Below, piece by piece: positions 1-10,446 of a DNA stretch of 64,000 bases. The notes below the pieces were generated by a model. It worked only from the letters and a program-made list of their open reading frames with translations, did not search any database and was not told where the DNA came from. The first letter of the stretch is position 1. The number at the start of each line of letters is the position of its first letter. The translations under genes were made by a program, and so were the position numbers. Source of the DNA: Thermothielavioides terrestris NRRL 8126 (taxonomy: Eukaryota; Ascomycota; Sordariomycetes; Sordariales; Chaetomiaceae); NCBI RefSeq assembly GCF_000226115.1, contig NC_016461.1, forward strand, positions 2,914,001-2,978,000, given 5' to 3'.

Positions 1-277
1 ATCGGTGCCTCGTTTTTGGCAAGTCTCCAGTGCCATCGTGGATTTGAGAAATGCGAGCGCGCTGGCCGGGGTTACAGCTGTGAACGCTGTCAGCGAATCC
101 TTTGTGCCCTGATCGTCTCCCACCCCTTTGTTAACAAAGTTTGGACCGGGGCGGGTGAGCTGAGCTCGGCGTGTGTACAAAGGACTTGTTCTCCTTCGAC
201 CTTGCAACCCGACGGCGCACAGGGAAGGCTCAGCCTGAATATAACCCAGGCCCACCCTTGGACACTATGTCGCGTGT

Positions 278-1912
278 GTGTGGACAAGAGATGCTCGCAC
301 CATGTTGCAACACCTCCGCTGGAAGGCCATCTCCGTACTGAACTGGCTAACCTGCCGTCGACCAAGAAAGGCAAAACGTCGCAAGCCTTTGGATGATCTC
401 TCGCCTTACTTTTATCCTCCAACGAGTGACGAGAAAGAGCAACTAACCGAGCTTCTGACGTCGTTGAACAACAAGGCCGACTGCAGCGGAGCGCAGACCC
501 AGGCCCCTGACTGGCGTATCGTCGGCTGGCGAGACGGCAGTCTTCATTTGCGGAGGTGCATACAACGTCCTGCTGACATTCAAGCATTGAGAAGCGGACA
601 AACGCGCAATCAGCACGCACAGCCCTCCTGCCACAACCACGAATGGATGATGCCTGCGCAGAAAACAGCACACAGGGAGGAGGAGCTCCAGTGGAGCAAC
701 ACCAGAAGACCACAACAAGAACAACAACAACAGCAACATCCCGCTGCGATCTCTGCCCTCGGCCCCCTTCCCCAGACCCCCTCCTCATTCTCCCAAGCAA
801 CTCCCATCATCCCCTCCCACCACCATCCAGACAAATTCCCAAGCCCAACCCCAACTCCTCCCCCTGCCCTCCCCACCCCAACCTCCCGCTCGCCCACGCC
901 AGCCCGCCTCCAGCCGCAGGAGCCCCCGCCGCTCTGCACCGAGCCGCTGACCCCGGCGACGCTCAAGCTGCTGCTCGACACGTTCGACCACGCGCTCGCG
1001 CACACCCGCTACGCCGTCACCGGCCACGCCGCCCTCATGGTCTGGGGCCACCCCGGCGGCGGGGCGGCCGCCGCCGCCGCCGCACACGTCAGCGTCGTCT
1101 GCCCGGCCGCCGACAAGCGCGTCATCCTCTCCTGGGCCCGCGCGGCTGGCTGGTGGGTATATCCTTCCCGACGGTCCACTCGGCATCTCTCTTGTGAGCC
1201 TGTTGATGATGGGGCGGAGGAAGGGGGAGGAGGGGTCGGCGGGGCGGAGGTGATTGGTGTCCCTGCGCACGGGCGGGTGTGGGGGTTTAAGCTGCGCGCG
1301 GTTGGGGATGGGGAGGGAGAGGGGGACGCGGAGGGCGGCGGTGGGGTGTGGCATCGGCTCGGCATGGTGAGGCCGCTCGCGCTGGAGCCGCCTTATGTAG
1401 GCTGGGTCGGGGAGATGGTGCGCACCGCGGCGAGGGTGATGGCGGTGCCGACGCTGCTGGACGAGTTTGCGCGCGCGTGGTATTTCTGCGTGGCAGACGG
1501 CGGCGCCGGCGGCCAGCGCGAGCGGTATATTGCCGGGCTGGTGCTCTGGATCCTGCGCCGGCTGGCTTGGGACGCGGAGAGGTATGGCGCCAGTGCGAGG
1601 TGGTCGTTGACGCCGCGCAACGTGCCGTGTCTGGTGCATGAGAAGTTCTGGTGTCCGTTTATGAGGATGTATCCTGAGGCGCTTGGACTGCTGGAGATGT
1701 GTTGCCTCCGCGGTCCGGCGGCCGCTGCTTGGGATGAAGAGCTGGCTGTGCCGGCTGATGCCGTGGCTGGCAACAGTTTCGACGGCTTCTCGCCGGACTC
1801 CTTCAGAATGCGGAAGGCTCGTGGAGAACGCCCAACCCGAGGTACGAGCCCTGTGCCATCATTGGAAGATGCATTTTGGGACCTGGAGCAGGAGTTGTCG
1901 GACCTTGGTTGA
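278..1912 (+). CDS. conserved-looking fungal hypothetical protein
   Basis: Single open frame of 544 codons; the second Met (position 302) is an equally good start. I do not recognise a named function. Residues about 1-60 are basic, about 120-220 are a Gln/Pro/Ser/Thr-rich low-complexity linker, and from about residue 225 the chain looks folded: a segment with LLDTFDHALAHTRYAVTG, then AALMVWG and HVSVVCP, resembles the start of nucleotidyltransferase-like fungal proteins of unknown role (a weak impression). A second low-complexity stretch (Glu/Gly-rich, about 305-360) interrupts the middle. Strong third-position G/C from about base 900 onward supports coding. No signal peptide or membrane segment is evident. 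Start and intron-free structure are uncertain because the N-terminal half is compositionally different from the rest. Confidence 0.6.
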   Translation: MWTRDARTMLQHLRWKAISVLNWLTCRRPRKAKRRKPLDDLSPYFYPPTSDEKEQLTELLTSLNNKADCSGAQTQAPDWRIVGWRDGSLHLRRCIQRPADIQALRSGQTRNQHAQPSCHNHEWMMPAQKTAHREEELQWSNTRRPQQEQQQQQHPAAISALGPLPQTPSSFSQATPIIPSHHHPDKFPSPTPTPPPALPTPTSRSPTPARLQPQEPPPLCTEPLTPATLKLLLDTFDHALAHTRYAVTGHAALMVWGHPGGGAAAAAAAHVSVVCPAADKRVILSWARAAGWWVYPSRRSTRHLSCEPVDDGAEEGGGGVGGAEVIGVPAHGRVWGFKLRAVGDGEGEGDAEGGGGVWHRLGMVRPLALEPPYVGWVGEMVRTAARVMAVPTLLDEFARAWYFCVADGGAGGQRERYIAGLVLWILRRLAWDAERYGASARWSLTPRNVPCLVHEKFWCPFMRMYPEALGLLEMCCLRGPAAAAWDEELAVPADAVAGNSFDGFSPDSFRMRKARGERPTRGTSPVPSLEDAFWDLEQELSDLG

Positions 1913-2327
1913 GAGCTGCGTGCAGTTGCAGCTGCTAAGGCTTCATAACGACCCTGGGAAGAATTCTTTGTCTGGTACGTCCTCAAAGATTTCGACCTGG
2001 GCCCTAAAGTATGAACATCGACTGCCGATGTACAAAGTCCCCTGCCCCCTACCTTGGGCTTCTGAGTCCATCCCTGACTATACTTCTCCCTTTCTGTAGA
2101 TCAGCCAGACCTGTGCCTCTCAGTTTTCGCTTTTTATATATCCGCTGCCTATATAACCTGCAATGTTTCAAGCAGTCGCATCCTCTGTCAATAGATAACA
2201 TACGGCTTCCCCCCACCCCAACTAATAGATCTCCCATCGAAGTCCCGCATCACTGTCTGCAACCTGAAGTGTTTCTTCTCCCACCTCATTGCTACCTACC
2301 AAGCCGCCAAGTCACCTGGTTTCTCGC

Positions 2328-2709
2328 TTACATTCCGTTGGATGACAGAAACGCCGGCGCAGGCGGATGAGCAGAATTCCCGCCATCCTTGGCGGCCCAC
2401 GCACCGTTGGTCGGAGAGAGCATGAGCTGCTGCAGATGGCGTCTCCGGATCCCCACATTGCCGCCGTCAAAGATGGGTAGCACAATCGCGGTGTTTAGCA
2501 ACTCGACAAAGGGCTTACGCAGACTTGCCATGAACTGGCCCGCTGGTTGTTCACCACTTACACCGACTCGAGTTGAGATATCCGTGCAGTCCTTCATGGC
2601 TGCTTCGTTGCTCCAGATCTTGGCGGCCAAGGTCAGCTCTCGGTGCGCACCTATCAAACGGCCTCGGGCCGTGCTCCAGTGCGTGGGCGGCTTTCCACGT
2701 CAAGGGTCA
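2328..2709 (-). pseudogene. acyl-CoA dehydrogenase-like C-terminal relic
   Basis: On the minus strand an open segment without a proper ATG reads ARGRLIGAHRELTLAAKIW, then SNEAAMKDC, and near its end VLPIFDGGNVGIRRRHLQQL. The last motif resembles the C-terminal helix region of acyl-CoA dehydrogenase-like proteins of fungi. Upstream bases (2,710-3,070) contain no convincing continuation and include an A/G run, so I read this as a truncated relic rather than a live gene. Identification rests on motif recognition only. Confidence 0.35.
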
Positions 2710-3454
2710 GTGCTGGATAACCAGGTCCACAGTGGCAAAAAAAAGGGAAAAGGGAGAAAGGCGGGAGGAATGTTCAAGAGAGCAGAGCAAGCTGCGTAGG
2801 CAGGGAGGACAAGCGGCTCGATCTGACGGCATCCACATGGATGTATTCAAATGCCTGCTCAGGACGACGGTTTCTTTGTTTGACCATCCAATCCTCTGTC
2901 TCTTTGATGGTCAGCGTCGCGTGCCGATGACTTACTCTGACCCTCTGGCGGAACAAACTGGGAGAGTCCTTTATGAGGAACCAGGTAGGGGGTGCTGACA
3001 GATTCCAATTTCCCGACAATCCCTCTTTCATGGGGCCTGGGCTGTCTCTCGAGACAGTCGTCAATCAACATGGCGTGACTGGGGCGGTGGCTGTTTTCTA
3101 GCCCTTGACTCCTGTGACTGTGCCGCCGTGACGGTTAACTAGGAGCCCAGAAACACTTTGTGACAGACCGTTGCTGCTCAACCCTGGCAATTGTCTTCTC
3201 GTAGCTCGGATATGATGTGAATATCAGGTTGCAGCTTGTTTCTTCATTCATCTTACGTGCGGCAGTGGAGTAACATCGCGCCCGCCGTCAATCTTGGCGT
3301 GGCTGTGTTAGCACGGTGGTGAGGGAATTCTGGCTGCACATGAGTGATTGTCTCTGGGACAAACGCGACCTCCATTGGAGAGGTGAAACCGAAGTGTTGA
3401 ATATTTTCGTACAAACTCTGATACGCCCTCCCCAAAGCAGCTTACTTCTTCAAC

Positions 3455-4421
3455 ATGCCGACGGTCATCGAGAGCGTTTCTAAGCTGTACGGCAGGATAT
3501 CTCAGCTCGAGAGTCAGCGACTTGCGGACCATCCCATGGAGCGGGAGATAACGCTGCGCGCCATCCGCAAGGGCCTGTCCTCTGCCTCTGCCTCGGGCAC
3601 TGGGCCCAAGCGGATCGCTGACATCGGCGGCGGCCCCGGCAAGATAGCGTTTGCGCTCGCCGACGAGGGCCACGACGTCGATCTCATCGACCTGACGCCT
3701 GAGCTGATCCGGCTGGCCCAGACTGAACAGGACCAGCGGAGGGCAGCTGGAAACCGGCCGCTGCTCCGCAGCATCGCCGTGGGGAATGCACTCGACAAGT
3801 CCGCGCTCCCCGAGGGCGCTTACGACGCGGTCTTGCTGCTCGGGCCGCTGTACCACCTCCTGGAAGAGTCGGAGCGCGCAACGGCAGTCTCTCACGCGCT
3901 CGAGCTGGCAAGGCCCGACGGAGGGTTGGTGTTTGTCGCGTTCGTCACCATCGACGCGCACCTGCGAGACGTTGCAATGCGTAACCCGGGCAAGATTGTC
4001 GAGCTCAAGGAGTTCTATTCGAAATATGTCAGTATCCGGGACCGTGAACGCTTGCTGCCCTTATTAGGCTGCTAACCGTCTTGCCACAGCTGATTGACGG
4101 GCGGTATGAGAAGTTCGAGCCAGGACAGGAGAAACCCACGGTGCAGTCCTTCCACACACGCCCGGACGACGTCCGAGCCTTCTTTGCCAAGCACTTCGCC
4201 GATTCTCTTCAGCTGGTGCCAAGCACTTCGCCGATTCTCTTCAGCTGGTGGAGCTGCGGTCAACCGAGGGAATCCTAGGCGGCGGTCTCGACGCCACGCT
4301 GGCGAAGTCGAGCGACGAGATCGTGCAGGCTTGGGCTGACCTCCTGTTTGAAAGCTACTCGACCAACGAACAGCATTTGGGCTGTGCGGACCACCTTCTC
4401 GCTATGCTGCGCAGAAAATAA
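3455..4421 (+). pseudogene. SAM-dependent methyltransferase, frameshifted by a tandem duplication
   Basis: Class I methyltransferase: motif I IADIGGGPGKIAFAL at about residues 48-62, an acidic SAM-ribose binding position in VDLIDLTPE (about 69-77), and the post-motif segment AVLLLGPLYHLLEE (about 128-141). Exon 1 is 3,455-4,027; intron 4,028-4,089 (GTCAGT donor, GCTAAC branch, CACAG acceptor, phase 0); exon 2 starts at CTGATTGAC. In exon 2 a 32-bp segment (4,186-4,217) is repeated exactly at 4,218-4,249. Because 32 is not a multiple of three, the frame ends early at a TAG at 4,276-4,278. Beyond the duplication the other frame stays open with family-like sequence (STEGILGGG ... AMLRRK) to a TAA at 4,419-4,421. 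With one copy the protein would be about 290 aa. Substrate unknown. It could be a recent null allele or an assembly error. Confidence 0.8.
4186..4249 (+). repeat. perfect 32-bp tandem duplication inside the methyltransferase gene
   Basis: Bases 4,186-4,217 and 4,218-4,249 are identical (both begin GCCAAGCACTTCGCC and end CTTCAGCTGGT). The duplication sits in exon 2 and shifts the reading frame by two bases. Confidence 0.95.
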
Positions 4422-4872
4422 TTAGACCAGCTAAAAGGATGCTTAACTGAATCGTTGACAGTCTACATGCTCTAAGCACAAAGATTACTACCGGCGTCCC
4501 TGGCGTGGCTCGAGATGGCGGCTAGCGAAAGCGCGGGGCACTCGGCGTTGGCCCTGATCGAGCCATGTTTGACCGCTGAGGTGAAACCGATGGCGACGAG
4601 GTTTTGGGGCGTTGCGAAATACTGCACCATATCTGCTTGGGGGATGGCATGGTCCTGCGGAGCTACTTACCCGTATTTCTTCGAGCATGGAGGGCCTTCA
4701 TTTCTTTCTGTTGGCGCAAGTCAAACACTCAAACACTCGACAGCATACCGTTACGGACTCAATATCCCATTCTCTGAGGCTACCTATGTACGCCTACGTA
4801 CGGGATGCCTCGCGAACCTCCGTGGCCCTGTACAACCCCACGGGTTGGCCACGCTCCCGTCCATATCTAGCC
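4422..4872. other. intergenic, nothing recognised
   Basis: About 450 bp between the ends of two convergent genes. Short open frames exist on both strands but none shows family motifs or a plausible exon structure. Confidence 0.5.
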
Positions 4873-6590
4873 TTACTCCTCATCCAGGGGAATCCAGGGC
4901 ACGCCATGCTCATCCTCACGAACCAGCTGCGGGCCCCTGGCACCCCTGCGCTTCCACACCTTCGCCATGCCAAATGTCTGTCCCGCCTCGCCAGCCGCCG
5001 TAGCAGCAGCGGCGCCGGCGGCACCAGCTGGGGCAGGCTTGTCCTGGCGGATACCGTAGGGCACGTCCGACGGAGGAGCAGCGGCCGTAGTAGACGAGGT
5101 GTCGATCGGCTGCGGCCCGATCGGCACCCGCGTGGTCGACACCGGCGGGAGGTCGGTGCTGCCCGACAAGGTGAGAGTAGGGGTCAGCGACCTGGGGGGG
5201 CCATCCGTCGGCGGGGAGCGGGTGGTCGAAGCCAGGCTGCCGTAACGGGTGACAGGCTGCTCGCCGATGGGCGCAGTGGTGGTGGTCGCCGGCGGAAGGT
5301 CGGTGCTGCCCGATATGGTGAGGGTGGGCGTCAGCGACGTGGGGGGGCCATCCGTCGGCGGGGAGCGGGTAGTCGAAGCCGGGCTCGCCTTGCGCTTCGC
5401 ATACGTCTGCGACGGCATGCAGCCCCCAACGGTCACGGTGACGGTGGCAAGGGTGGTGGCGGGCGTCGCGGTATGGCGCTCGTCTGTGATATTTGAGGAC
5501 CAGCCCGGGATCGGGAGACTACCGGTGACCGAGGTCACGCTGCCTGCGGGGGGCGCGTGGCCAAGAGGAAATGTGGCTGGCGATGCGGTTGTGGCTGGAG
5601 AGTATGTGTGCTCAAAGCTCGGGATCGACGAGGCGGGCGGGATCTGACTGCAGTAGCCGGAGGGCTTCGTCGCTGGCTCGAGGGGGTGCTCCAGAACACG
5701 ACCATACCGGCCTGGCTTGGGGAAGTTGAGAACAACCTTATCGGCACTTGTGCCGGTGATGCAGTTGGGTACCTCGGGATCGCTCGGGTAGTTGGCGATG
5801 AAAATGTCAGGCAGCTCGGCGATCAGCTTTTCGTCTCCAGTGCCTCCGGTGATGTTGATGGGAGCACAGTTCCTGCGACGAGAGTGTCAGGCTGGGGTTC
5901 TTTTTTGAGAGAGAGACACAGGGACTTCGAATCGAAACTCACATGTACATCTCCTTGTTGCCCAGCTTGTTGAACCACGTCCAGGCGAAGGTCGCAGGGC
6001 CATTCTTGAGGCTGTTGTTTCGCTGTTGTCAGCGGCATGACGCTTGTGGTGTCGAACGAAACGACGATGGATTAATCAATTACTCACAACTTGGGGATGG
6101 GGACCATGAACTGGCGGATGCAATCGATACCGCTATCGTTGCCGCAATGCTTGCTATCAGCGCGCTTGTTGTTGTCCATGGCCGCAAGCGGAAGGTTGCG
6201 AGACTCATCCGTGAACACGGCAGGGCAGCCGCCGATGATGCTGTAGATGGTCTTGAACGAGGCCGACTTGTTCCAATTGCCGCCGTTGACCGGCTCGTCG
6301 TAGGTGATGCTGAACTGGCACGAACCACCGCCGTGCTGAGCGCCGCCGGTGAAGTTGACGAGCGTGGCACCGCCAGCCTCGACCGGGGTACGCGTGGTGA
6401 AGCCATACTGGTTGTGGCAAGGGAACGGGTAGAGGCCGCCGCTGAGGGGGTCGACTTGCAGCAGCGGCTGAATGTCGAAGTTGTACGGAGTCGGCTTGTT
6501 CATGACCATGTGGCCGCCTGCTCCGCCAAAAAGCAGGACCAGGGCGACCCCGGCCGCCGCGATGAGCGACGACATCATCGTGGAAAACAT
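4873..6590 (-). CDS. AA11 family lytic polysaccharide monooxygenase (chitin-active type) with Ser/Thr/Pro-rich tail
   Basis: Secreted copper enzyme of the AA11 type, a family known for oxidative cleavage of chitin. Three exons: 6,590-6,088, 6,011-5,943 and 5,872-4,873, with introns 6,087-6,012 and 5,942-5,873 (both GTGAGT donors and CAG acceptors, phase 2); 523 aa. The signal peptide ends ...GGAGG and the mature chain would begin HMVMNKPTPY, so the N-terminal His of the copper histidine brace is in place. Further family segments are PFPCHNQYGF, TFAWTWFNKLGNKEMYMNC across intron 2, and PNCITGTSADKVVLNFP. The catalytic domain ends near residue 265; the rest is a Thr/Pro-rich linker with a 49-residue repeat, then a charged end (WKRRGARGP ... 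PLDEE) that I do not recognise as a binding module. The 5' side faces a 1.9-kb gene-free stretch. Confidence 0.88.
5107..5376 (-). repeat. tandem 147-bp (49-aa) repeat in the AA11 linker
   Basis: Two consecutive units with a 147-bp period (5,376-5,230 and 5,229 to about 5,107, the second incomplete). Each starts STTRSPPTDGPP and contains SLTPTLT and SGSTDLPP. The length is a multiple of three, so the linker is extended without loss of frame. Confidence 0.85.
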
Positions 6591-6599
6591 CGGTTGACA

Positions 6600-8465
6600 C
6601 GCAGCAGGTATGATGTCGTTTCGCGTTGATGGATGCTAAACGAGAAGAGAAGTGCGAGAGGCAGATGGAAAGTGAAGGTGGAGTGGAATTCGCGATTGTT
6701 GAGAGGTTGGAGAGAGAAAGATGCGAATGAGTGACCGAGTGACCGAGAGTAGGTTAAGTTTTGGAGCAGGTCATTTGATCACAACCGAGTTGTGCGGCCC
6801 AGTTCATCTCTGTTCTGTGGGGCCCCCAGCTCTCTGTTCCAGGTCCTAGATCACACGGAAGACAGCAATAGGTAGTGTGTGGTGGTGATCATGGCAGGCA
6901 CCGGGTTGGCAGCTGCCAGTTCTGGCTCTGGGTTGAGTCTTGTTGTGAGGCACAACAAGTCACCAAGCTCAGGGAACGGCTTCGTATAGACTCGGGGGAC
7001 AAAAACTAGCGCCTCATGGGTCATTCAGAGACTCTCTGTTGTTGACATCCATTAATGCCGTTTGCTTCTCTTCTCCTGCCTTCCCTTTTCCTAAACTTTA
7101 GATCACCATCGTTCACACGTCTGCTAGCGTGATCCATGCCCCAGCCTTTTTCGCAGCTCAAACAGAGAGTAAATAAACAGCCACCTTACAGCCAGCAGAT
7201 CACCGGTGCCAAACAGGGTCAAATCTACCAGTCCATGCTTCGCCGTAGAACGGGCCTCCTTCTGAAGCTGCCCCTGAGAGCCTCATCGCTTATCTCGGCA
7301 AGATCCATCCCTCGTTCCGCTGCTGCCTCCCGCCGATGGAGCAGGCAGCGGCGTGTAGACACGCGTCCGCCAGTCGGCGTTCGCAACACTTGCTGAACTC
7401 GACGGCGAGCTGCTGTATGTGTAGTTGCCCTCTTCGCTGTCCATCCTTGATCGGGTCCACGTCTTGGTGGGCTGGCTCTGAGGCTAGGGCTGAAGCTGGA
7501 GGAAGCGAGGAGAAGTCAGCAATGGCTGGCCCCTGGGCTGCCGTGTTTTGGTCTTCAGCTTACCCGGCTTGTGATGACTAGGGCGAACCTGGTTCGGATT
7601 CAGACGTCTCTGGCGCTGGGAACAATTCGTGTGACTCGATCTTTCAAACAGATGCAGCAGCAGGCGTCCCAAGTTGCAGGTTCTGGCTGTCGCTTTCTTT
7701 CCCGAGATAAATTCCTTCTTACTCTTTGCCCAGCAACAGCGGACTCTGTATAATATAAGCTTACCAGCCCAGCACCGAATGCAATCTCGCCCGGGATCGG
7801 GACCCCCCACCGTTCCCACGTCCCGTGGCTGGACCCGAAGCCCACATCATCTTCCCGACATGCTGGGAAACACTGTGCGGCTGAAGCCGCCCACCCGGAA
7901 GCCGGTGATCGCGAATCGGATTAGGATAAGTCAAATATCCACCCGGCCGCATGTACGACAACCTCCATCTACCCCAAGAAGCCAAGGAGTGCATGAGGTC
8001 CGATTGCCGCGGAGCCGGTTGATTCGGCCACTGGTATCCACAACAGGTGCGGCGTGCAGCAGGGCCCAATGAACCCAGCAGGCCATTCGGTCCGAACTCG
8101 CTGCGCCAGAACTCAGCGGCCGTCGTTGGCACTGGGATTTGGGGCAGTTGCCCTTCAGCTCTTTGAAAGGATGGTAGTGGATCCAGGATGGTTCGGACAG
8201 CTGCAAGTGGAGAAGGGCGAGGGAAGGTCGTTGCTGTTGTGGTACCGGACGGGTCGGTGCTGCGGGCACGCGAGACGCTGTGAGACAGTGCCGGGGAACC
8301 AACCTGCCGATGATTGAGGCTGGTGGTAGGACGGACAAAACCTGGCTTTGGGAACAACGGGACCCTGAGAAACGTATTTCTTGAGACAGCAGGTGTCATT
8401 CGAACACCCCCACGCTGGCGTCCCATAAAAATTATTCATTGTCATTACCTATCTCGTATCACCGT
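6600..8465. other. gene-poor interval upstream of AA11 and downstream of vta1
   Basis: No gene supported. The first few hundred bases presumably hold the AA11 promoter, including short direct repeats of GAGTGACCGA near 6,730-6,745. An open frame at 7,761-8,426 on the minus strand has no family motif, signal peptide or intron logic and is not accepted. Confidence 0.45.
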
Positions 8466-9890
8466 TCACCGTGTGTTTTGTAACAGGTCCAGCGCTCTGC
8501 GCAGCTCCCTCACCGCGGTGGGCACGTCCTCAAAGTTGAGCGCGGAAATGGCCCATTTTGCATGCTTCTGCGCCTCGACCATCGCCGCCTCGTTGGTCGT
8601 AAACGTTCCAGACAAGGGAGGTGGTGCTGTCGGCCCCGCAGTGGTCGCTGTCGGAGCCATGTTGATGCCAGGGGTATCGGTTGGCGGGTTGACTGGCGGT
8701 GACGCCACAGCAGCAGTGGGCGGGGCGTTCGTGGAGAAGGTTGAGGGCGCTGTCGGCGGAGCTGGGGGTTGGTGGTGAAACCCGGGCCCAGGCGGCGGGT
8801 TCGCGGCGGTGTGTGACCATGAGGCCGGCGGGGAGCTGGTCGTCGGGCTCGGCTGCGACGGCGTCCAGCCAGTTGGTGGTGGCGGAAGATCAGGCGGCGC
8901 CTGAAATTGATTAAGCTGTTGGGGCGGTGGGGGCAAGGTCGGCTCTGAAGAGAAATGCCCGGGCTCCGCGGGCTGACCGAGATCCGTGGGAACGCCGGGG
9001 AGCTGGAGCCCGCCGTCGGAGACCGGCGAGGGCCCGGCCGAAACGGGATTTTGCGGCAGCGAGACGCCGGCGGCATCCCTAGCCAGGTCTACATCAGGGA
9101 CGTCTTCCACCGTGGCTCGCCTGGAGATCGTGGTCGACGGCGCGCCGCCCAAGCTCTGAACGGCTGGGTCGTGCGGATCCAACTCCCCCGGCGCGGGCTG
9201 CTCGTGCTTCGGATTTGACTCGTTCGGGTCCTTGCCCTCTTTTATCGCCTTGATAATCCGCGCCGCATTCCATTTTGCGTACTTGATCTTCTGCTGCGTC
9301 TCCTGATCGACAGGCCCCCAGATGTTGGCGACGTGGAAGAAAGTCGCTGCCGCATCAAACGTTGTCGCGGTTTGCCTGACGCCCGGAACCCCCGTCAGCG
9401 TAGGCTCCCCAAGCATCACAAGAGACCTACAGACATACTGCGTGACTCGGTTTGCCCTCACGGCCCGCTCGGCTCGATCGAGCGTTTCCTGCGCGAACTG
9501 CTCAACGTATGCTTGCCCGGCCGCATCGTCTGTAACGGCGTCTTCGTTCGCATAGTCGGACTTGGTCTGTCGCAGCGCCCAGTCAGCGCGGCGCAAACAC
9601 TTGGCTCGGATGAAAGATGCGGACCTGCTCCAACTTCTCGACCGAGGCTGTCGTGTAGGCCAGGATGTCCTGATCGGAGGTGTGCAGCTGCTTGGCCAGG
9701 ATCTGATTCACGGCCCAATAGTCGCCTGTAATGTGGCAGTCAGAATCCCGTCATGCGCTGCAAGATCCGCGCGTGGCATACACCAATATGCCATGATGGG
9801 CTTGACCGTCCGGAGCTGCGCCGCCTTCGTGGCGCACTTCCAGATGTTGACGTCGGCCTGTCTCAGGGCCGCAGGGACGGAGTCGGCCAT
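8466..9890 (-). CDS. vta1: Vta1, Vps4-activating factor of the multivesicular body pathway
   Basis: Homologue of Vta1/LIP5, which binds Vps4 and stimulates disassembly of ESCRT-III at endosomes. Three exons: 9,890-9,782, 9,725-9,625 and 9,566-8,466; introns 9,781-9,726 (GTATGC donor) and 9,624-9,567 (GTCCGC donor, weak); 436 aa. The N-terminal MIT-like helical domain is clear: MADSVPAALRQADVNIWKCA, then KPIMAYW, C-DYWAVNQILAKQLH and a helix rich in Glu/Gln, to about residue 170. A long Pro/Thr/Ser-rich disordered linker follows (about 180-380). The last 40 residues (EAQKHAKWAISALNFEDVP, then TAVRELRRALDLL) match the Vta1 C-terminal domain, which in yeast dimerises and contacts Vps4. Both conserved ends are present, so the gene appears intact. 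Cytosolic and endosomal action is inferred from the family. Confidence 0.9.
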
Positions 9891-10446
9891 GGCAAGAGAC
9901 TGATGCGAACGATAGTGCGCTTATGGATGTGTGAGGGACGGCTCTGGCAAGAAAGTGGAAAATGGGTGGTGTTCCGCGAATATCTGACGCTGCTGCCTGC
10001 TGCCTCGGGGAGGTTGGATAGGTGTTGTCCGGACCTCAAGGAGTTGCAGCTGGCGTCACTCGTCGTGGGCAGCGAAGTTAGGTAGTGGAGCAAGTTATCC
10101 CACAGAGCATTCACGAGGGGCCCTTGGAGCTGTGGCCACTTTGCGGCTTGAGCTCTCTGATTCCACCAGATTCTCAACTCACTTTGGAAGTGGCGCGCGC
10201 CTGGGGGTACCGAACCGCATTGGAAATGTGTTCTTTTGCCGAAGATGGAAATGTGCCAGCCTGGAATCTTGGATTCCTTCACCACGGAGCTGGTCAAGCG
10301 ACATCTGGGATTTATGTGCCTGATGGGCATTTGCCTGTCAATTCGATGAATTGGCGCCCTTGAGGTTCCCCCGATTCTGTGCCCGTCCACGTCCAGAGCC
10401 CCCGCTGAAGCTGCTGGCCCCTCCCACCGCCCTCGAAGTCGGCGTC

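Noticed and set aside
785..1639. 284-codon minus-strand frame
   Set aside because: Arg/Pro-rich composition typical of an antisense frame in G/C-rich coding DNA.
7761..8426. 221-codon minus-strand frame between AA11 and vta1
   Set aside because: Low-complexity, several competing frames, no family signal.
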